Source: Diplocarpon mali (Eukaryota; Ascomycota; Leotiomycetes; Helotiales; Drepanopezizaceae). Taken from it: 64,000 nt of DNA. Each line of letters starts with the position of its first letter. The stretch's first letter is position 1. The notes under the pieces were generated by a model. It did no database searches. It was not told the DNA's origin and worked only from the letters and a program-made list of their open reading frames with translations. Both the position numbers and the translations under genes were made by a program. This document shows positions 31,906 through 43,234 of this stretch, in pieces. Where the stretch lies: assembly GCA_024741835.1 (NCBI GenBank), contig JAENRP010000258.1:1-64000 (forward strand), read 5' to 3'.

Positions 31906-32010
31906 GGCCGGACGAAGCGGTGCCTGCTGATCCACCTGTGACTCGGTGTTGATCCGCTCCGCCTGCCCTACCGGTCAACCCTCCCCCTCCCCCTGCCCCG
32001 CGACCCCGTC

Positions 32011-32048
32011 AGGACCCTCGACCCTCGACCCTCGATCCTCGACCCTCA
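32011..32048 (+). repeat. 7-bp tandem repeat GACCCTC
   Basis: About five copies of the unit GACCCTC, one with a C-to-T change. Confidence 0.8.
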
Positions 32049-32893
32049 ACGTGCCCTGCCGAGTAGCGAAACCCTGGCCCACCTGACCTGTCACACCGCC
32101 CTGCGGGCCAGGCCTTTTCTGCCCGGCCTTTCTGCCCGGCCTTTCTGCCCAACTCGCACCCGGTCTGGCAGCGGCCTGCTGCTCGGCTGCTCGGCTGCTC
32201 GGCTCCTCTGCTGCTCTGCTCCTCTGCTCCTCGGCTCCTCCACTGCCCTCGGCCATCTGCCACCGGCCATCTGCCACCGGCCATCTGCCACCCCCCACCG
32301 CCATCTCCACCGCCATCCCCACCGCCCCCCGTCTGCGCCCTGTCACGACTCCGGAGCCATCGTCGCCATGATCCTCGCACAGACCCCGGCCTACATACCG
32401 CTGGGCTCCAACTCTTCTCACGCCCCGTCGCAGGATCCTGGGGATGCCTCGCTCCGAATAGCCGTCCACTGCGTCGCAGGTATCTCAGGTATCTCACGCA
32501 TCTCACGCATCTCGACCATCTCACCCATCTCACCCATCTCACCCTAGTGGGCGCGCCATGTACAAAAAGCGCACCAGCTCCCCCGCCACATGCTGCTCCG
32601 GACGACGATGCTCATTGCCTCCCGTCACTAGTCCCCCTACGGCCGCACTGGCCGGCAGAATCGTCCCCAAATCCCCCCTCCCCACATCCCAATCACTAAC
32701 CCCACGCGGCACAAACCCTCCGCCATCAGACTGCTTGTCGTCCTCGAACCCGCCAAACTCTCTTCAATCGACGGTCCCTGTTCCGTCCCTCCTCTCGCAC
32801 GCCATTCTGGCAATCTTCCCTTTTTCCCTTTTTCCCTTCTTCCATTCCTTCCATTTCTCCATATATTCAATCCATCCTCGCACGTCATTCTTC

Positions 32894-33006
32894 CCCTCTT
32901 CAATCCCCTCTTCAATCCCCTCTTCAATCCCCTCTTCAATCCCCTCTTCAATCCCCTCTTCAATCCCCTCTTCAATCCCCTCTTCAATCCCCTCTTCAAT
33001 CCCCTC
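32894..33006 (+). repeat. 12-bp tandem repeat CCCCTCTTCAAT, about 9.4 copies
   Basis: Nine consecutive, apparently identical copies of the 12-bp unit. Because 12 is a multiple of three, open frames cross it on both strands (Ile-Pro-Ser-Ser plus, Gly-Leu-Lys-Arg or Glu-Gly-Ile-Glu minus), but no start, domain or splice support suggests translation. It lies about 320 bp upstream of the GDE1 start. Confidence 0.92.
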
Positions 33007-33329
33007 GCGCTCGTCCCACACCCGCTCACGCGGCCTGTCTTCCAAACCCCCCGCAGCTGCGACCGGCCATTTCAACTTCCCCGCCCAACTCACCCGGCCA
33101 CATTGCACATTTGCAAAACTGGACTGAATGGCTACTCGGGGCAGGCTCTTGTTCGATCAACGCAGCAGCATTTCATTTCGTCCTAATTGACCGAGCATAC
33201 ATACGACCTGACCCGCAATCAAACCCCCCCCCCCCCAAATAGAACTGACTCTCGGCGGATCCGGCCCGGCACGGTGGAGCAGAGTGCGATTGAGATCCCC
33301 ATTTTACCCCGCGGCTCGAGCTTGCGACG

Positions 33330-36300
33330 ATGAAGTTCGGACGCCAGTAAGTCCATCATGACCGCCGCAGAACTCCCTCCTGCGCCCGGGATCAATGGCT
33401 GATCGCCGGTGCCATAGCCTTCTCCGAACCCAACTTCCCGAGTGGTCGGCCTCGTACATCAACTACAAAGGACTGAAGAAGCTCATCAAAGCGGCGGTGG
33501 CGACGGTCCAGACTGGGACCGATCCGGACTTGGCGGGTACGGTACACAACCTACCTCCCCCTTCCCCCGACACCGACTAACGGGTCGCTCGTTCAGAATT
33601 CTTCTTCACCCTGGACCGGAACCTCGAGGACGTGGACGACTTCTACAACCGGAAGCTCGGGGATGCGGCTCGGCGCTTGAACCTCTTGCAGGAGCGCTAT
33701 GGCTCGTCGAAGGGGGCGCTGGAGTCCTTGGATCTCCACGAGATCGAGGAGCTCAGGGGCGCTCTCCTCGAGCTGCGCGACCAGCTCCGGAAAGTTCAGT
33801 GGTTCGGCGATCTGAACCGGCGGGGCTTCATCAAGATCACCAAGAAACTCGACAAGAAGATCCCGAACGTCTGCACGAGAGACCGGTACCTGGCATCCAA
33901 GGTGGACCTGAAACCGTTTGCCACGAACGTGGGGGGCGCGGAGATGCAGACCACCATCAACGGCCTGCTCTCCATCCTCGGGGATATCCAGGCCGCCGGG
34001 GGCGCCACCGATGCTCGGTCCGTACACTCCGCCAACTCGATCAAGCAGGGTCCCCCGCGAGCGATTCTCAACCTACCCACCGGGCTTCTGGAGACCGTGG
34101 ATCAAGCCATCAGGAGCGACGACGTGCCCACCCTGGCCGGATCCCTGGCCGAGGTCGATCTGGGGCCGGGCGACCCGGCGATGCAGCGGCTGCTCGTCAA
34201 TCTGCTGCAGAGATGCATCTCGTGCCACGCGAAGCTCTCGATCCGCTACCTCCTGCAGCGCATCCAGTCGCTGGACGAGACGGACGATATCAACCAGCGG
34301 AACTGCCTGCACCGGCTCGTCCTGTCCATCGGGCGAGCCAGGCCAGCGGAGGCGGGCGAGCATGGCGGGGCCGCCCTTCTCGGGGCCGAGCAAGGAGGGA
34401 GCAGGTTCCTCACCCCGGCGGCGTCCCCGCCCCTCGGCCCAGCGCGCCGTGACCTGGGGGGGGAGCAGCCGTCCTCGCTGCGCAGGGACGACGAGCACGT
34501 GAAGCTCCTGGCGTACGTGCTGCAGAGCCTGGCGCCGCACCAGCGCCCTGCCTTGGAGTCGAGGGATACCTACGGGAGGCTCCCTCTCCACTACGCGGCC
34601 CAGTTCGGCCTGGTCGTCGTCTGCGAGCTGGTCATGCGACACATGCAAGACTGGGGCCAGTTCAATGTCGAGCACGGCATCGACGCCCCGGAGTGGCAAG
34701 ACAACGAGGGCCAGGCTCCGCTGCACCTCAGCGTCATTGGGGGGCATCCCCTGACGACCCAGGCTCTGCTGCGCGGAGAGAACTGGCAGGGCCAGAGCGA
34801 TCAGAAGGCGGCCATGAGACGCGACATCTCGAAATCCAGCGCCGTGCTGGCCATCGCCACGCGCGCGAACCTGACCCGCATCGTCCAGCTACTCGTCGAT
34901 GCGGGCGTGGATCTTAACTGGCAAGATCCGGCCGGGGAGACCTCCCTGCACGTCGCCGCCCGCTTTGGACACGAGGGCTGCGCCCGGATCCTGCTCCGCG
35001 GGTCCCCGGGACAGCAGGCCAACGTCGATCTGACCGAGAAGACCTTCGCCTGGACGCCTCTGCACATCGCCGCGGTGGACGGACACCTCGCGATCGTGGA
35101 GCTGCTCGTGGCCGCGGGGGCTGATGTCCACCAGCCCGACGCGTCCGGCTGGCTGGCCCGGGAGCATGCCGCTCTCCGCGGCCACATGGCGATCGCGGGA
35201 AAGCTGGCCGAGGCCCGCTCGGCGATCGCCAGCCCGCGGTCGGCGGCCTCTCCCGGTCCCCGATCCGCCTCGCCGCCGAAGCCGTCGTCGATTGGCACGG
35301 CTCGGTCCCAGGCGACCAAGGTGGAGACGACCGAGCCGGTCAAGACGTTCGGGCACCGCTACCTGACCCGCGAGAGCATGGTCCTGGTCAGTCTCGGCTC
35401 CATGGACATGAGGAAGAACGTCCCGGCCGTCCGACTCGACAGGATCCCGCTCGCCGAAGCGCATTCCACCCAGCTGGACACGGCGCTGTCGGTCATCGTG
35501 AGCGTGCACGGGGCCCAGGGGGAGCCGACGACCATCGACCTCCCCGTCCCGGAGAACATCTCGACGGAGCCGATGGTCTTCACCGCCGTGGATGCCACCA
35601 AGGTCAAGGTCTACTTCGACATCGTCCCGACGTATTCTGGCCATCAAGATCACAAGGTCGGACGAGGCGTGGCCATCCTGGGGAGCATCAAGCAGGCGAT
35701 TGGCGCGTCGCGGATGAACCTGCAGGGAGACGTCAGCGTCCCCATCATGAGTACCGATCTCGAGGTCATCGGCACGGTCAGCTTCAACTTTCTCGTCATC
35801 ACCCCCTTCTCCCACCCGAACATGTCGATCACGACGAAGCACACGTATTGGAAGGAGGTCTCGTCGACGATGATCATCGGCCACCGCGGTCTCGGCAAGA
35901 ACGTGGCCTCGAACAGATCCCTGCAACTGGGCGAGAATACGTTGCAGTCGTTCGTCGCGGCGACCAATCTCGGAGCCAGCTACGTGGAGTTCGACGTCCA
36001 GCTGACCAAGGATCACGTGCCGGTCATCTATCACGACTTCCTCGTGAGCGAGACCGGTATCGACGCGCCGGTTCACACGCTGACGGCGGACCAATTCCTC
36101 CACGTCAACGACGCGCCGACCAGGCTCTCGCGCCCGCCGACCCCCCCCCGAGACGCGCCTCCGGCGCCGAACGCCCGAGGCGCCGACCGTGTGCGCTCCC
36201 TGTCGATGGGCCACCTGCTGCCCGATGTCGACATGGCCGAGAGGATGAAGCACACGCGCGATTTCAAAAAGAAGGGATACAAGGCCAACTCGCGCGGACA

Positions 36301-37007
36301 CTTCATCCAAGCTCCCTTCACAACCCTCGAGGAGATGTTTGTCGAGCTCGAGGAGCATGTGGGGTTCAACATCGAGATGAAGTATCCTATGCTGCACGAG
36401 TCTGAAGAGCACGACATGGACGCGTACGCCGTGGAGCTGAACAGTTTCTGCGACACGGTGCTGAATAAGGTCTATGACCTGTGCAAGAAGCGCAAGATGA
36501 TCTTCAGCAGCTTCAACCCGGATATCTGCCTCCTGCTGAGCTTCAAGCAGCCCAGTATCCCCGTGCTGTTCTTGACAGATGCGGGGACCTCTCCCGTGGG
36601 CGACATCCGAGCCAGCAGTCTTCAGGAGGCGATCCGATTCGCGAGTCGTTGGAATCTCCTTGGAGTGGTCAGTGCCGCTGAGCCGCTGTGCAACAGTCCG
36701 CGGCTGGTGAAGGTTGTGAAGGATAGTGGATTGGTTTGTGTCAGCTATGGCACGTTAAACAACGACGAGGAGAAAGTAGACGTTGGTCCCCCCCCCCCCT
36801 TTCCCTTCAATGGCTTCGACGTGGGCAGCACTGACACCGGACTAGCAACAAGTGAGGGAGGGCATCGACGCAGTGATTGTTGACAACGTCCTCAAGATCT
36901 ACAAGGGCATGTCCAGAAACGCGGCGAGATTGACGGACCCCACGACCCGAGATGCCGCGAATCTGATCAGCGGCGTTGGAGGTGCGAAGGAGCCGGTAGC
37001 TGTCTAG
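33330..37007 (+). CDS. GDE1: glycerophosphodiester phosphodiesterase with SPX and ankyrin domains (Gde1 type), 1158 aa
   Basis: Cytosolic enzyme that hydrolyses glycerophosphocholine to glycerol-3-phosphate and choline; SPX domains sense inositol pyrophosphates, a proxy for phosphate supply. Exons are 33330-33346, 33418-33536, 33597-36775 and 36846-37007. The 17-nt first exon gives MKFGRH, joining to LLRTQLPEWSASYINYKGLK, the canonical SPX start. SPX spans about 1-175, ankyrin repeats about 365-585 (HYAAQFG, TSLHVAARFGHEGCARILL, TPLHIAAVDGHLAIVELLV). GDPD starts near 804 with GHRGLGKN, LGENT, YVEFDVQLTKDHVPVIYHDF and ends in EGIDAVIVDNVLKIYKG. Intact HR, E-x-D and HD residues favour an active Gde1 over the Pho81/NUC-2 regulator, which shares the architecture; this is a judgement. 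Confidence 0.92.
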
Positions 37008-37744
37008 ACGGGATGAAGACCCCCCCACCCCACCCCCCCCTCTCTTCCCTTTCCTTTTTTTTTCCTTTCCCTCTTCTTCTTCTTCTCTTCTCCCTCCCCC
37101 TTGGGGATCTCGGGTGTGCATCTAGAGGAGTGCGCATACGCATGTAACTGTACGTGGCACGAGCAAGCGGAGCTACCCGCTGCTTGCAATGGACTTTGGC
37201 CCTGTGTGGGAGTTTCGCAATAGCTGAGCGGAGCATGTTTGTTAGAGGCTGACTTGCCACCGGCTACGTCGAGACGGAGAATTGGGATGGGAATCTCGGA
37301 AGGCCGAGCCATGGCCGTTGCCATGGGTGCTGAAATGTTACTGGGTGCCCAGCCGATGCCGGTTCCTTTCTGGCGATGTGAATGTGACATTGTAATGTAC
37401 CACGGCCATCTCACGTACCTCACCACTTGGATGGGCATAGTTGCGATTCCATCCCCCTGCCCCAGGGCCGAGTAGGCTGGCCATGAATGATGGTATGTCC
37501 ATCGATCGATCCACGACGTGCGTCTGGCCCGACTTTACCATCGAGGGCACCGGTGTTTTCCTCGGCATCGGACAAATGTTGTCGCGGCCGAACCTCAGCC
37601 GGGCCTCGCGCTTGAGACTCGCCACCCTCGGCCTGACTGTCCCCCCACCCACATGTTACATTCCAGTCGTGATCTTTCGCGAGAAGACGTGGACGGCATA
37701 CTTGTCTGCAGAACACAGTCTCTGCGCCGACGTCTCCGCCCACC
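37008..37744. other. intergenic between GDE1 and VPS24
   Basis: A pyrimidine-rich tract (37019-37100, mostly CCCC and CTTCTT) follows the GDE1 stop. The rest presumably holds the VPS24 promoter. No gene is seen. Confidence 0.5.
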
Positions 37745-38507
37745 ATGGAGTCCATCAAGGCCGTGTTCTTCAAACCCGACCCGCAAGCCCAGGTGAGCGA
37801 GTCCCCCTCCCTGTCCCGCCGGAGAGCCGAGTACGTGACGTCTTAACACATGTACTGTGGTCCAGGTCCGGAAATGCAACCAGCTGATCCGGCAAAACAC
37901 CCGAAAGCTCGATCGCGATATCGCGAACATGAGGCTTGCCGAGAACAAAGCCAAAACCCTCATCATCCAAGCCAACCGCCGCGCCCAGCGCAACCCCGCC
38001 CAGGCAAAGCAGGCCGAGAAGGACATCCGCGTCTTCGCGCGCGAGCTGATCCGCACGCGCAAGCAGCACAACCGCCTCGTCACCTCGAAAGCGCAGCTCA
38101 ACAGCGTCTCCATGCAGGTCTCCGAGGCGTTCGCGGTGCGCAAGATCGAGGGCAGCATCCGCAGCTCGGTGGGGATTATGAAGGACGTCAATGCCCTGGT
38201 CAAGCTGCCGGAGCTGACGGGCACGATGAGGGAGCTGAGCCAGGAGCTGGTCAAGGCGGGCATCATCGAGGAGATGGTCGGGGACAGCCTGCCGGGCGAG
38301 CTGGCGGCCGCCGAGGAGGACGAGGCGGCCGAGACGGAGGTCGATAAGGTGCTGGGGGAGATCCTGACGGACAAGATGCGCGCGGCGGGCGCGACGCCGA
38401 CGATGCCGGAGCCGGTCAAGCAGCCTGCGCAGGACGAGGAAGAGGACGAGGATGCCGAGGCGATGCTGGATCAGATGCGGGGGAGGTTGGAGGCCTTGAA
38501 GAGCTGA
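37745..38507 (+). CDS. VPS24: ESCRT-III subunit Vps24 (CHMP3), 229 aa
   Basis: Core ESCRT-III protein that polymerises on endosomes to drive membrane scission in multivesicular-body formation. Exons are 37745-37792 and 37866-38507, with a 73-nt phase-0 intron (GTGAGC...TCCAG). It begins MESIKAVFFKPDPQAQ and joins to VRKCNQLIRQNTRKLDRDIA, the basic helix 1 of Snf7-family proteins. Helices continue with IIQANRRAQRNPAQAKQAEK and MQVSEAFAVRKIEGSIRSSV. The C-terminal EDEDAEAMLDQMRGRLEALK is the MIM1 motif recognised by the Vps4 ATPase. Length and order are normal for the family. Confidence 0.96.
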
Positions 38508-39250
38508 GCGGAGCACATCCTCTCGCAACTTTGTATTTCCTTCCGCGCCGGCATGGAGTTCGGGGGACGGGGCTGGACCGAGAATACTGGCGTCGGCCAC
38601 AATCGATGTGCCCCCCCAACGGCGTCTTCCTGGTCATGATGCACGACTACGCTCTACGAACCCCCTCCTCTCCCTGATCCACTCAGTGGTGGCATGGACA
38701 ATGGTGGAGGGAGGGCCACCGCTCGCGCGAGCTTTTGTCCCGACGTAAGGGCATCTCGCTTTTTCTCCCCCGGCACTCCCAGGAGAGAGATCCGCCAGGC
38801 GGTTGGGAGGTACTCCACAGTGGCCAGCTCTCAAATACCCTCTCGCAACTCGCAGCATCACCACCATCCGTGGAGCCTCGAGTCCGGTCGCTGGTGGCGC
38901 CTTGGTGACTGCGTGGACTCCACTCGAACCAGATCTTAGCCCAGCGAAGATGTGATCCGGCTGCGAGGTAGTTTGGTACCGTGGGAAAGTCTGCATTTCT
39001 TAGTCGCTTATGACGTTGCGCCCTACGCCGGACCAACGCTACTTCCCCCCCCTTTTGTTTTTGGTTGGGTTTTTTTGGGGGGTCTTTTTTCCTGGTCAAA
39101 ATTCTTCTATATAAGGCCTGCTCCTACTCTGACAACCTCCTCATCAGAGAGTACGTGCTTCTACCTTGACACCTTTCTACCTTGCACATTTCCACCTCTC
39201 CACATTTCCGCCTTGACAAATCTCCGCCTCCACACAACTCCGTCTTCACC
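38508..39250. other. intergenic upstream of the secreted-protein gene
   Basis: No gene is seen. Contains homopolymer-rich promoter sequence (runs of C and T near 39044-39090) and the TATA box at 39108. Many CACCTT/CACATTTCC words lie in the leader 39165-39250. Confidence 0.5.
39108..39114 (+). promoter_or_regulatory. TATA box
   Basis: TATATAA lies 137 bp upstream of the ATG at 39251. A clear TATA box is uncommon in fungal housekeeping genes and suggests regulated or high expression of the downstream gene. Confidence 0.6.
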
Positions 39251-40195
39251 ATGCACATCTCCCCCATTTCTTCCGTTGTGGTGCTGGCCATGCTGGTCAT
39301 GCTGGCTCCCACCAGCAACGCCAGCCCCATCGGCCCCATCGTCAGGCTTCCCACCCCTACATCTGGGAACTTCACCGCCAGCGCAGGCTCGTCTCCTGCG
39401 AACTTGGGTTTCAATTTTGGTCCTGGCCCGGTCGTGGAAGGTTCCAAGGCTTCCTCCACCACTCATGGGCTTTGGACGATTCAGACGTCACCGCCAACAC
39501 CGAGCACCAAGACACCAGCCCCCCTGTTGCGAAGATCCCCCTTCCACACCACGGGCGATCCTCTGTCGAGCCCCGAGTCCCTCGCGGCCATCAGGGAATC
39601 CCTCGCGGCCTATGATTCCGCCTTCGGTGTCCCCTCGGAATCGGATATGGCTTCTCTCAGCGTCGCGCAGCAGCAAGTCGTCTCGGACCTTGAGTCCATG
39701 ATCCCCATGTTGTCGGAGGAGGACCGGGCAGCCGCGAAGATGATTGCGCGGTTCATCACGCAGAAGTTGCTGCACCCTTCCCCGGGCGGAGAGGAAAGAC
39801 TGGCGCAAGCTACCACGGCTGTGCAAAATGGGACGCAAGCGATTGCTAGGGCTTCGGTTTGGCAAGACGAGTATTCTGAGGCAGACGGACAGTGTGTCAC
39901 GGACTCCGAGATCCGAGGTCGCGACACAGCCTGCTCGCAGGTGAAGAAGAAGTCCAAGAGCTGCCCTAATGGCGACCCCATGCCCACGTCGGGAGCACAG
40001 GACTGCCCACCGCTCACCTGGTGGCAGGAGGCGCAGAGGCAGGGCAAGGAGCTGCGCAACCATAGGAAGAAGAAGGAGAAGGCCGATGCGGCGAGGGATA
40101 ATAGGAGAATCGTGAGGACGGTGTTCCTTTCGGTGGGCTGTTTTTGCCTCCCATATCTCGTCTGCCCGTTGGTCGTCGTGCCGGGGGCTGTTTAG
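39251..40195 (+). CDS. predicted secreted or membrane protein of unknown function, 314 aa
   Basis: The start at 39251 gives a good signal peptide: MHISPISSVVVLAMLVMLAP followed by a likely cleavage after SNA. An in-frame Met at 39182 exists but would bury the signal. The mature part has a Ser/Pro/Thr-rich N-terminal region, a helical block (ESLAAIRESLAAYDSAFGVP, MIPMLSEEDRAAAKMIARFI), one N-glycosylation-type NGT site and scattered cysteines. A basic stretch (RNHRKKKEKADAARDNRR) precedes a C-terminal hydrophobic segment with three Cys (VGCFCLPYLVCPLVVVPGAV), which could be a membrane anchor. No known domain. Single exon. Confidence 0.7.
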   Translation: MHISPISSVVVLAMLVMLAPTSNASPIGPIVRLPTPTSGNFTASAGSSPANLGFNFGPGPVVEGSKASSTTHGLWTIQTSPPTPSTKTPAPLLRRSPFHTTGDPLSSPESLAAIRESLAAYDSAFGVPSESDMASLSVAQQQVVSDLESMIPMLSEEDRAAAKMIARFITQKLLHPSPGGEERLAQATTAVQNGTQAIARASVWQDEYSEADGQCVTDSEIRGRDTACSQVKKKSKSCPNGDPMPTSGAQDCPPLTWWQEAQRQGKELRNHRKKKEKADAARDNRRIVRTVFLSVGCFCLPYLVCPLVVVPGAV

Positions 40196-42364
40196 AGGGA
40201 ATCTGGTGTTGGGGTTGGAGAAGTATCAATCATAGGGTATCAATGAAAGTGTGAAAGAAAAGAAACCCCCCTCCTTTCTCTTGTGGCGCGCATCTTTCGG
40301 TTGATGTCCAGCTTTTCGTAGGTCTCGGTTAAGTTGTTGCTGGTGGTGAAGCCAGGTCGGCTTGAAGTACTCTGGGATGGACCATTAGATCCTGGGGCCT
40401 GGGAAATGGCAGCTTCGTGAGGCGGAGTGTATGTGCTGCCCATCTCTTAGATATCTGCAACGATCGGCTGCGGGTCTGCGCTTATCGTGGGAAATGGCTG
40501 TCATACTTAGGGTCAGATATCATACACTTTTCCCCAGTCCAAGTCGAGCTCGATTTCCCAGTCGGATCCGGTTTCCGTCGGCATCGCCTATCGTGTCTCG
40601 GGCGGGCTTGCTCTGGGAGCCGGGGATGCCCCTGCGCAAGAGTGTAACGTCGTGACGGATTGTCCACAGCACGATGGGGTTTTGTTTACCTTGTCGGCCG
40701 TTGGCGCCCCCTTTGTGCTGCTCGCTTAGCGGTGCTGACCACGTCCTCCCACGGCCCCACACGATCATAGCAAAAGCAAGACGGCAGATGTCGTCTTAGT
40801 AAAGACAGCGAGTGGTTATAAATGGGATGCGTGGTTGGGGGGTGGCGCTTCTTCTACCTAGCAGTGCAACATGTGGTTTCCGAATTCCGCACCTGTACCT
40901 GGGTCCTGGGCGACAGGTTATGCAACCTCTATTTCCTTGGTCGGATGGCAGGCAGAGAGTCGCTCGGTCGATCCAAGCGAGCAGTGACCTTGGATGCTGA
41001 AGACGCGGTGCTCAGTGCTGCTATAATCATTGCGTATCTCAAGGCCCAGATCATTACTTCTTGCTCGCCCAAGCATAAACAAGTGTTGACAGCTCCAGAG
41101 CATGTTATACTCACAGCAAGAAGCAATCTGGCACCGCGGTGTAACTGCCTTGGATGCAGGAGCAGAAGTGAACACACTTTGACGAACCGGAGATCCATAG
41201 AGGTTCTTGTCCAACAAAGTCTGACAAGGGCCTGGTCTTTGATTCAAGCCATATTGTCTGGACGTCATCGGGCTAGTGTCATGAGACTAATTCTTGATAA
41301 GATGCTCTGCTTTAAATAGCATTGATACCCATCATAGTGGCAAGAGGTGCAGCGATGCTGCGCAGGATTATGGAAATTGAGACAGTCTAGGATATTTTGT
41401 TGACACAAGTCAGAAGACTCGCTTGGACAAGAGGCCGTTTTACAAAAGACGGTAGCACACGATGCTCTGAAAGCCACAGCTCGTACTGTCCAAGTGGGAA
41501 GACGCCAAAGTCAGCTTCGCTAGAGCAGGTGAGCGTGAGAAGTTGACAGTTGTAGTGCGCCAACGATGCTCTGATCAGGGCGACCGCACGGAAGACCGAC
41601 ACCTGTCGGCACGTGACTGGACATGGAGGAGTAAAGCGAAAATGAGCCCGTTGATCTGGGCCGCCAATGATAGGAACAAAGGAGGCTCCAGCACCGGCTC
41701 TGAATGTCCTCCAAGCGTGTTCACGACCCAGCGAGCCAGAGCCGATACGCGTCTACCAAGATAGCAGCAGTGAAAGGAGCGCGAAGGGACACCTCAATGG
41801 AAGACGATGATATAGCCCACGTGACGGAAGCCATCCTGTAGCTGTCTCTCGGTACCTGGGCGTGATAGATCTCTTCCTCCAGCGGGTCAATCCCTCTTGG
41901 GATCGGAGGAGAGGGAGATGGATAATTGCCACGAACAGCCCCTGCGTGAATGTAATAAGGTATCAGTTGTGATAGCGCTGCACTGGACATGGCGGTTAAC
42001 CGGCTCAGACGATGCAGGTGTAGAAAAACATTCCTGCGCTGTGAGGATTCCCTTGTTTCGAGAACAAGCACACGAAAATCATGGAATATTGCTCGAATTC
42101 TGGTTCGCGCTAGTGCCCGCGGAGGGGTTGGGTCCCTTGACGCCGCGGGTTCTTTTGGGTTCTCTGCTTTGCCAGCCGAGAGCAGCAGCCATTTATCAAA
42201 TCAGCCTTGCAAAATCCAACCAGCTTTTCTTTTCTTCCCACAACCAACAACCAACTCAACCCAACCCCAACCTCCACCTCACACCATCTCATTCCTCACA
42301 GAGATTCCTACAACAATCCCCCAATTCGCAGGTTTTTCTCTCATCCTCCCTGTCACGCACAAAC
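40196..42364. other. intergenic, no gene recognised
   Basis: About 2.2 kb. Scattered frames of 60-165 codons show no domain, and several are mutually overlapping. The last 150 bp (42235-42360) is CA/CT-rich leader of the p23 gene. Confidence 0.5.
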
Positions 42365-43234
42365 ATGTCTACTGCCGCGACTCCAGAAGGTAAGCTCCCT
42401 GGCATTGATGGTGTTACAGCCCCCCTTTCGCTCGCGGCACGCTTGAGATTCAGCTTCAAGCTCCAGCCCGTCTTGAGAGCAGCAGAGCAGAACATCCACC
42501 TCTGCTATCTTTGTCTAATCTCCGCCAGTCACAGCAGAAGGCCACCGCTAACACTCCCTACCTAGTCCTTTGGGCTCAACGCTCTAGCAAGACGGACGAG
42601 GCCAAGAACTTCATCTACCTCACCATCACCGTCCCCGACGTTCAGAAGTCGAATCTCAAGCTCGACATCAAGTCACAATCACTCGCCTTCTCCGGCCACT
42701 CGGACTCGCTCAAGAGAGACTACCACCTGGAGCTGACCTTCTGGGGCGAGATTGTCGAGAGCGAGACCAAGATCAACCACACAGCCAAGAATATCGCGCT
42801 GGTCTTGAGAAAGAAGGAGCTCAAGGAGGAGTTCTGGCCACGACTGCTGAAAGACGCTGCAAAGGTTCACTTCTTGAAGACTGACTTCGACAAGTGGGTC
42901 GATGAGGATGAGCAAGATGAGGCCCCCGAGGACGACCTAGGTGAGTGACGGGAGTACGGCACGGCCTTTCGGCGGAAGCTGACAAGACACAGCTGGAAGT
43001 ATGGGCGGCATGGAAGGCATGCCAGGTATGGGCGACATGAGCTCAATGATGGGCGGTGCCGGTGGTGACTTTGGTGGTATCGACTTCTCTAAACTCGGTG
43101 GTGCGGCATCCCAGGAGGACGATGACGACGACGACGATGACGAAGAGATGCCAGCACTCGAGGGCGATGATACCGAGGAGGTAAAGAAGGGGTCCTCCGA
43201 GAAGGCCGCTGCCAAGATCGAGGAGGTTGCCTAG
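42365..43234 (+). CDS. SBA1: Hsp90 co-chaperone p23/Sba1, 213 aa
   Basis: Binds the ATP-bound form of Hsp90 and slows its ATPase. Exons are 42365-42389, 42566-42940 and 42993-43234, introns 176 and 52 nt. The first exon MSTAATPE joins in phase 1 to VLWAQRSSKTDEAKNFIYLT, the conserved opening of the CS domain. The CS domain continues to LTFWGEIVESE and ends with WPRLLKDAAKVHFLKTDFDK and the WVDEDE motif. The third exon is a Gly/Met-rich stretch (GSMGGMEGMPGMGDMSSMMG) and an acidic tail, as in fungal p23 proteins. The 176-nt intron carries a GCTAACAC branch site near its end. Confidence 0.94.

Larger units (their letters stand above)
31437..33329. other. minisatellite-rich intergenic region between DBR1 and GDE1
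   Basis: No gene is supported. Open frames on the minus strand (e.g. 31975-32469) are Gln/Arg/Ala-rich translations of short repeats. The region has a CACGTG cluster, a CT-rich tract, 7-bp and 12-bp tandem repeats, and several 10-15 bp duplicated words near 32100-32300 (GGCCATCTGCCACC, GCCCGGCCTTTCT, GCTGCTCG). Confidence 0.6.

Noticed and set aside
31437..31906. Continuation of DBR1 beyond the gap
   Set aside because: The frame after the gap is Cys/Arg/Ser-rich, repeat-derived sequence unlike any Dbr1; frame through 83 N cannot be trusted.
31975..32542. Minus-strand frames of 164-177 codons rich in Gln, Arg, Ala
   Set aside because: They read through short duplicated words of the minisatellite region in several phases; no start or domain support.
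32637..33127. Frames encoding Ile-Pro-Ser-Ser or Gly-Leu-Lys-Arg repeats
   Set aside because: Product of the 12-bp tandem repeat, open on both strands because 12 is a multiple of 3.
34889..36412. 507-codon minus-strand frame
   Set aside because: Antisense shadow of the GC-rich GDE1 coding sequence.
37595..38600. Two minus-strand frames of about 275 codons
   Set aside because: Antisense shadows of VPS24, whose sense product is unmistakable.
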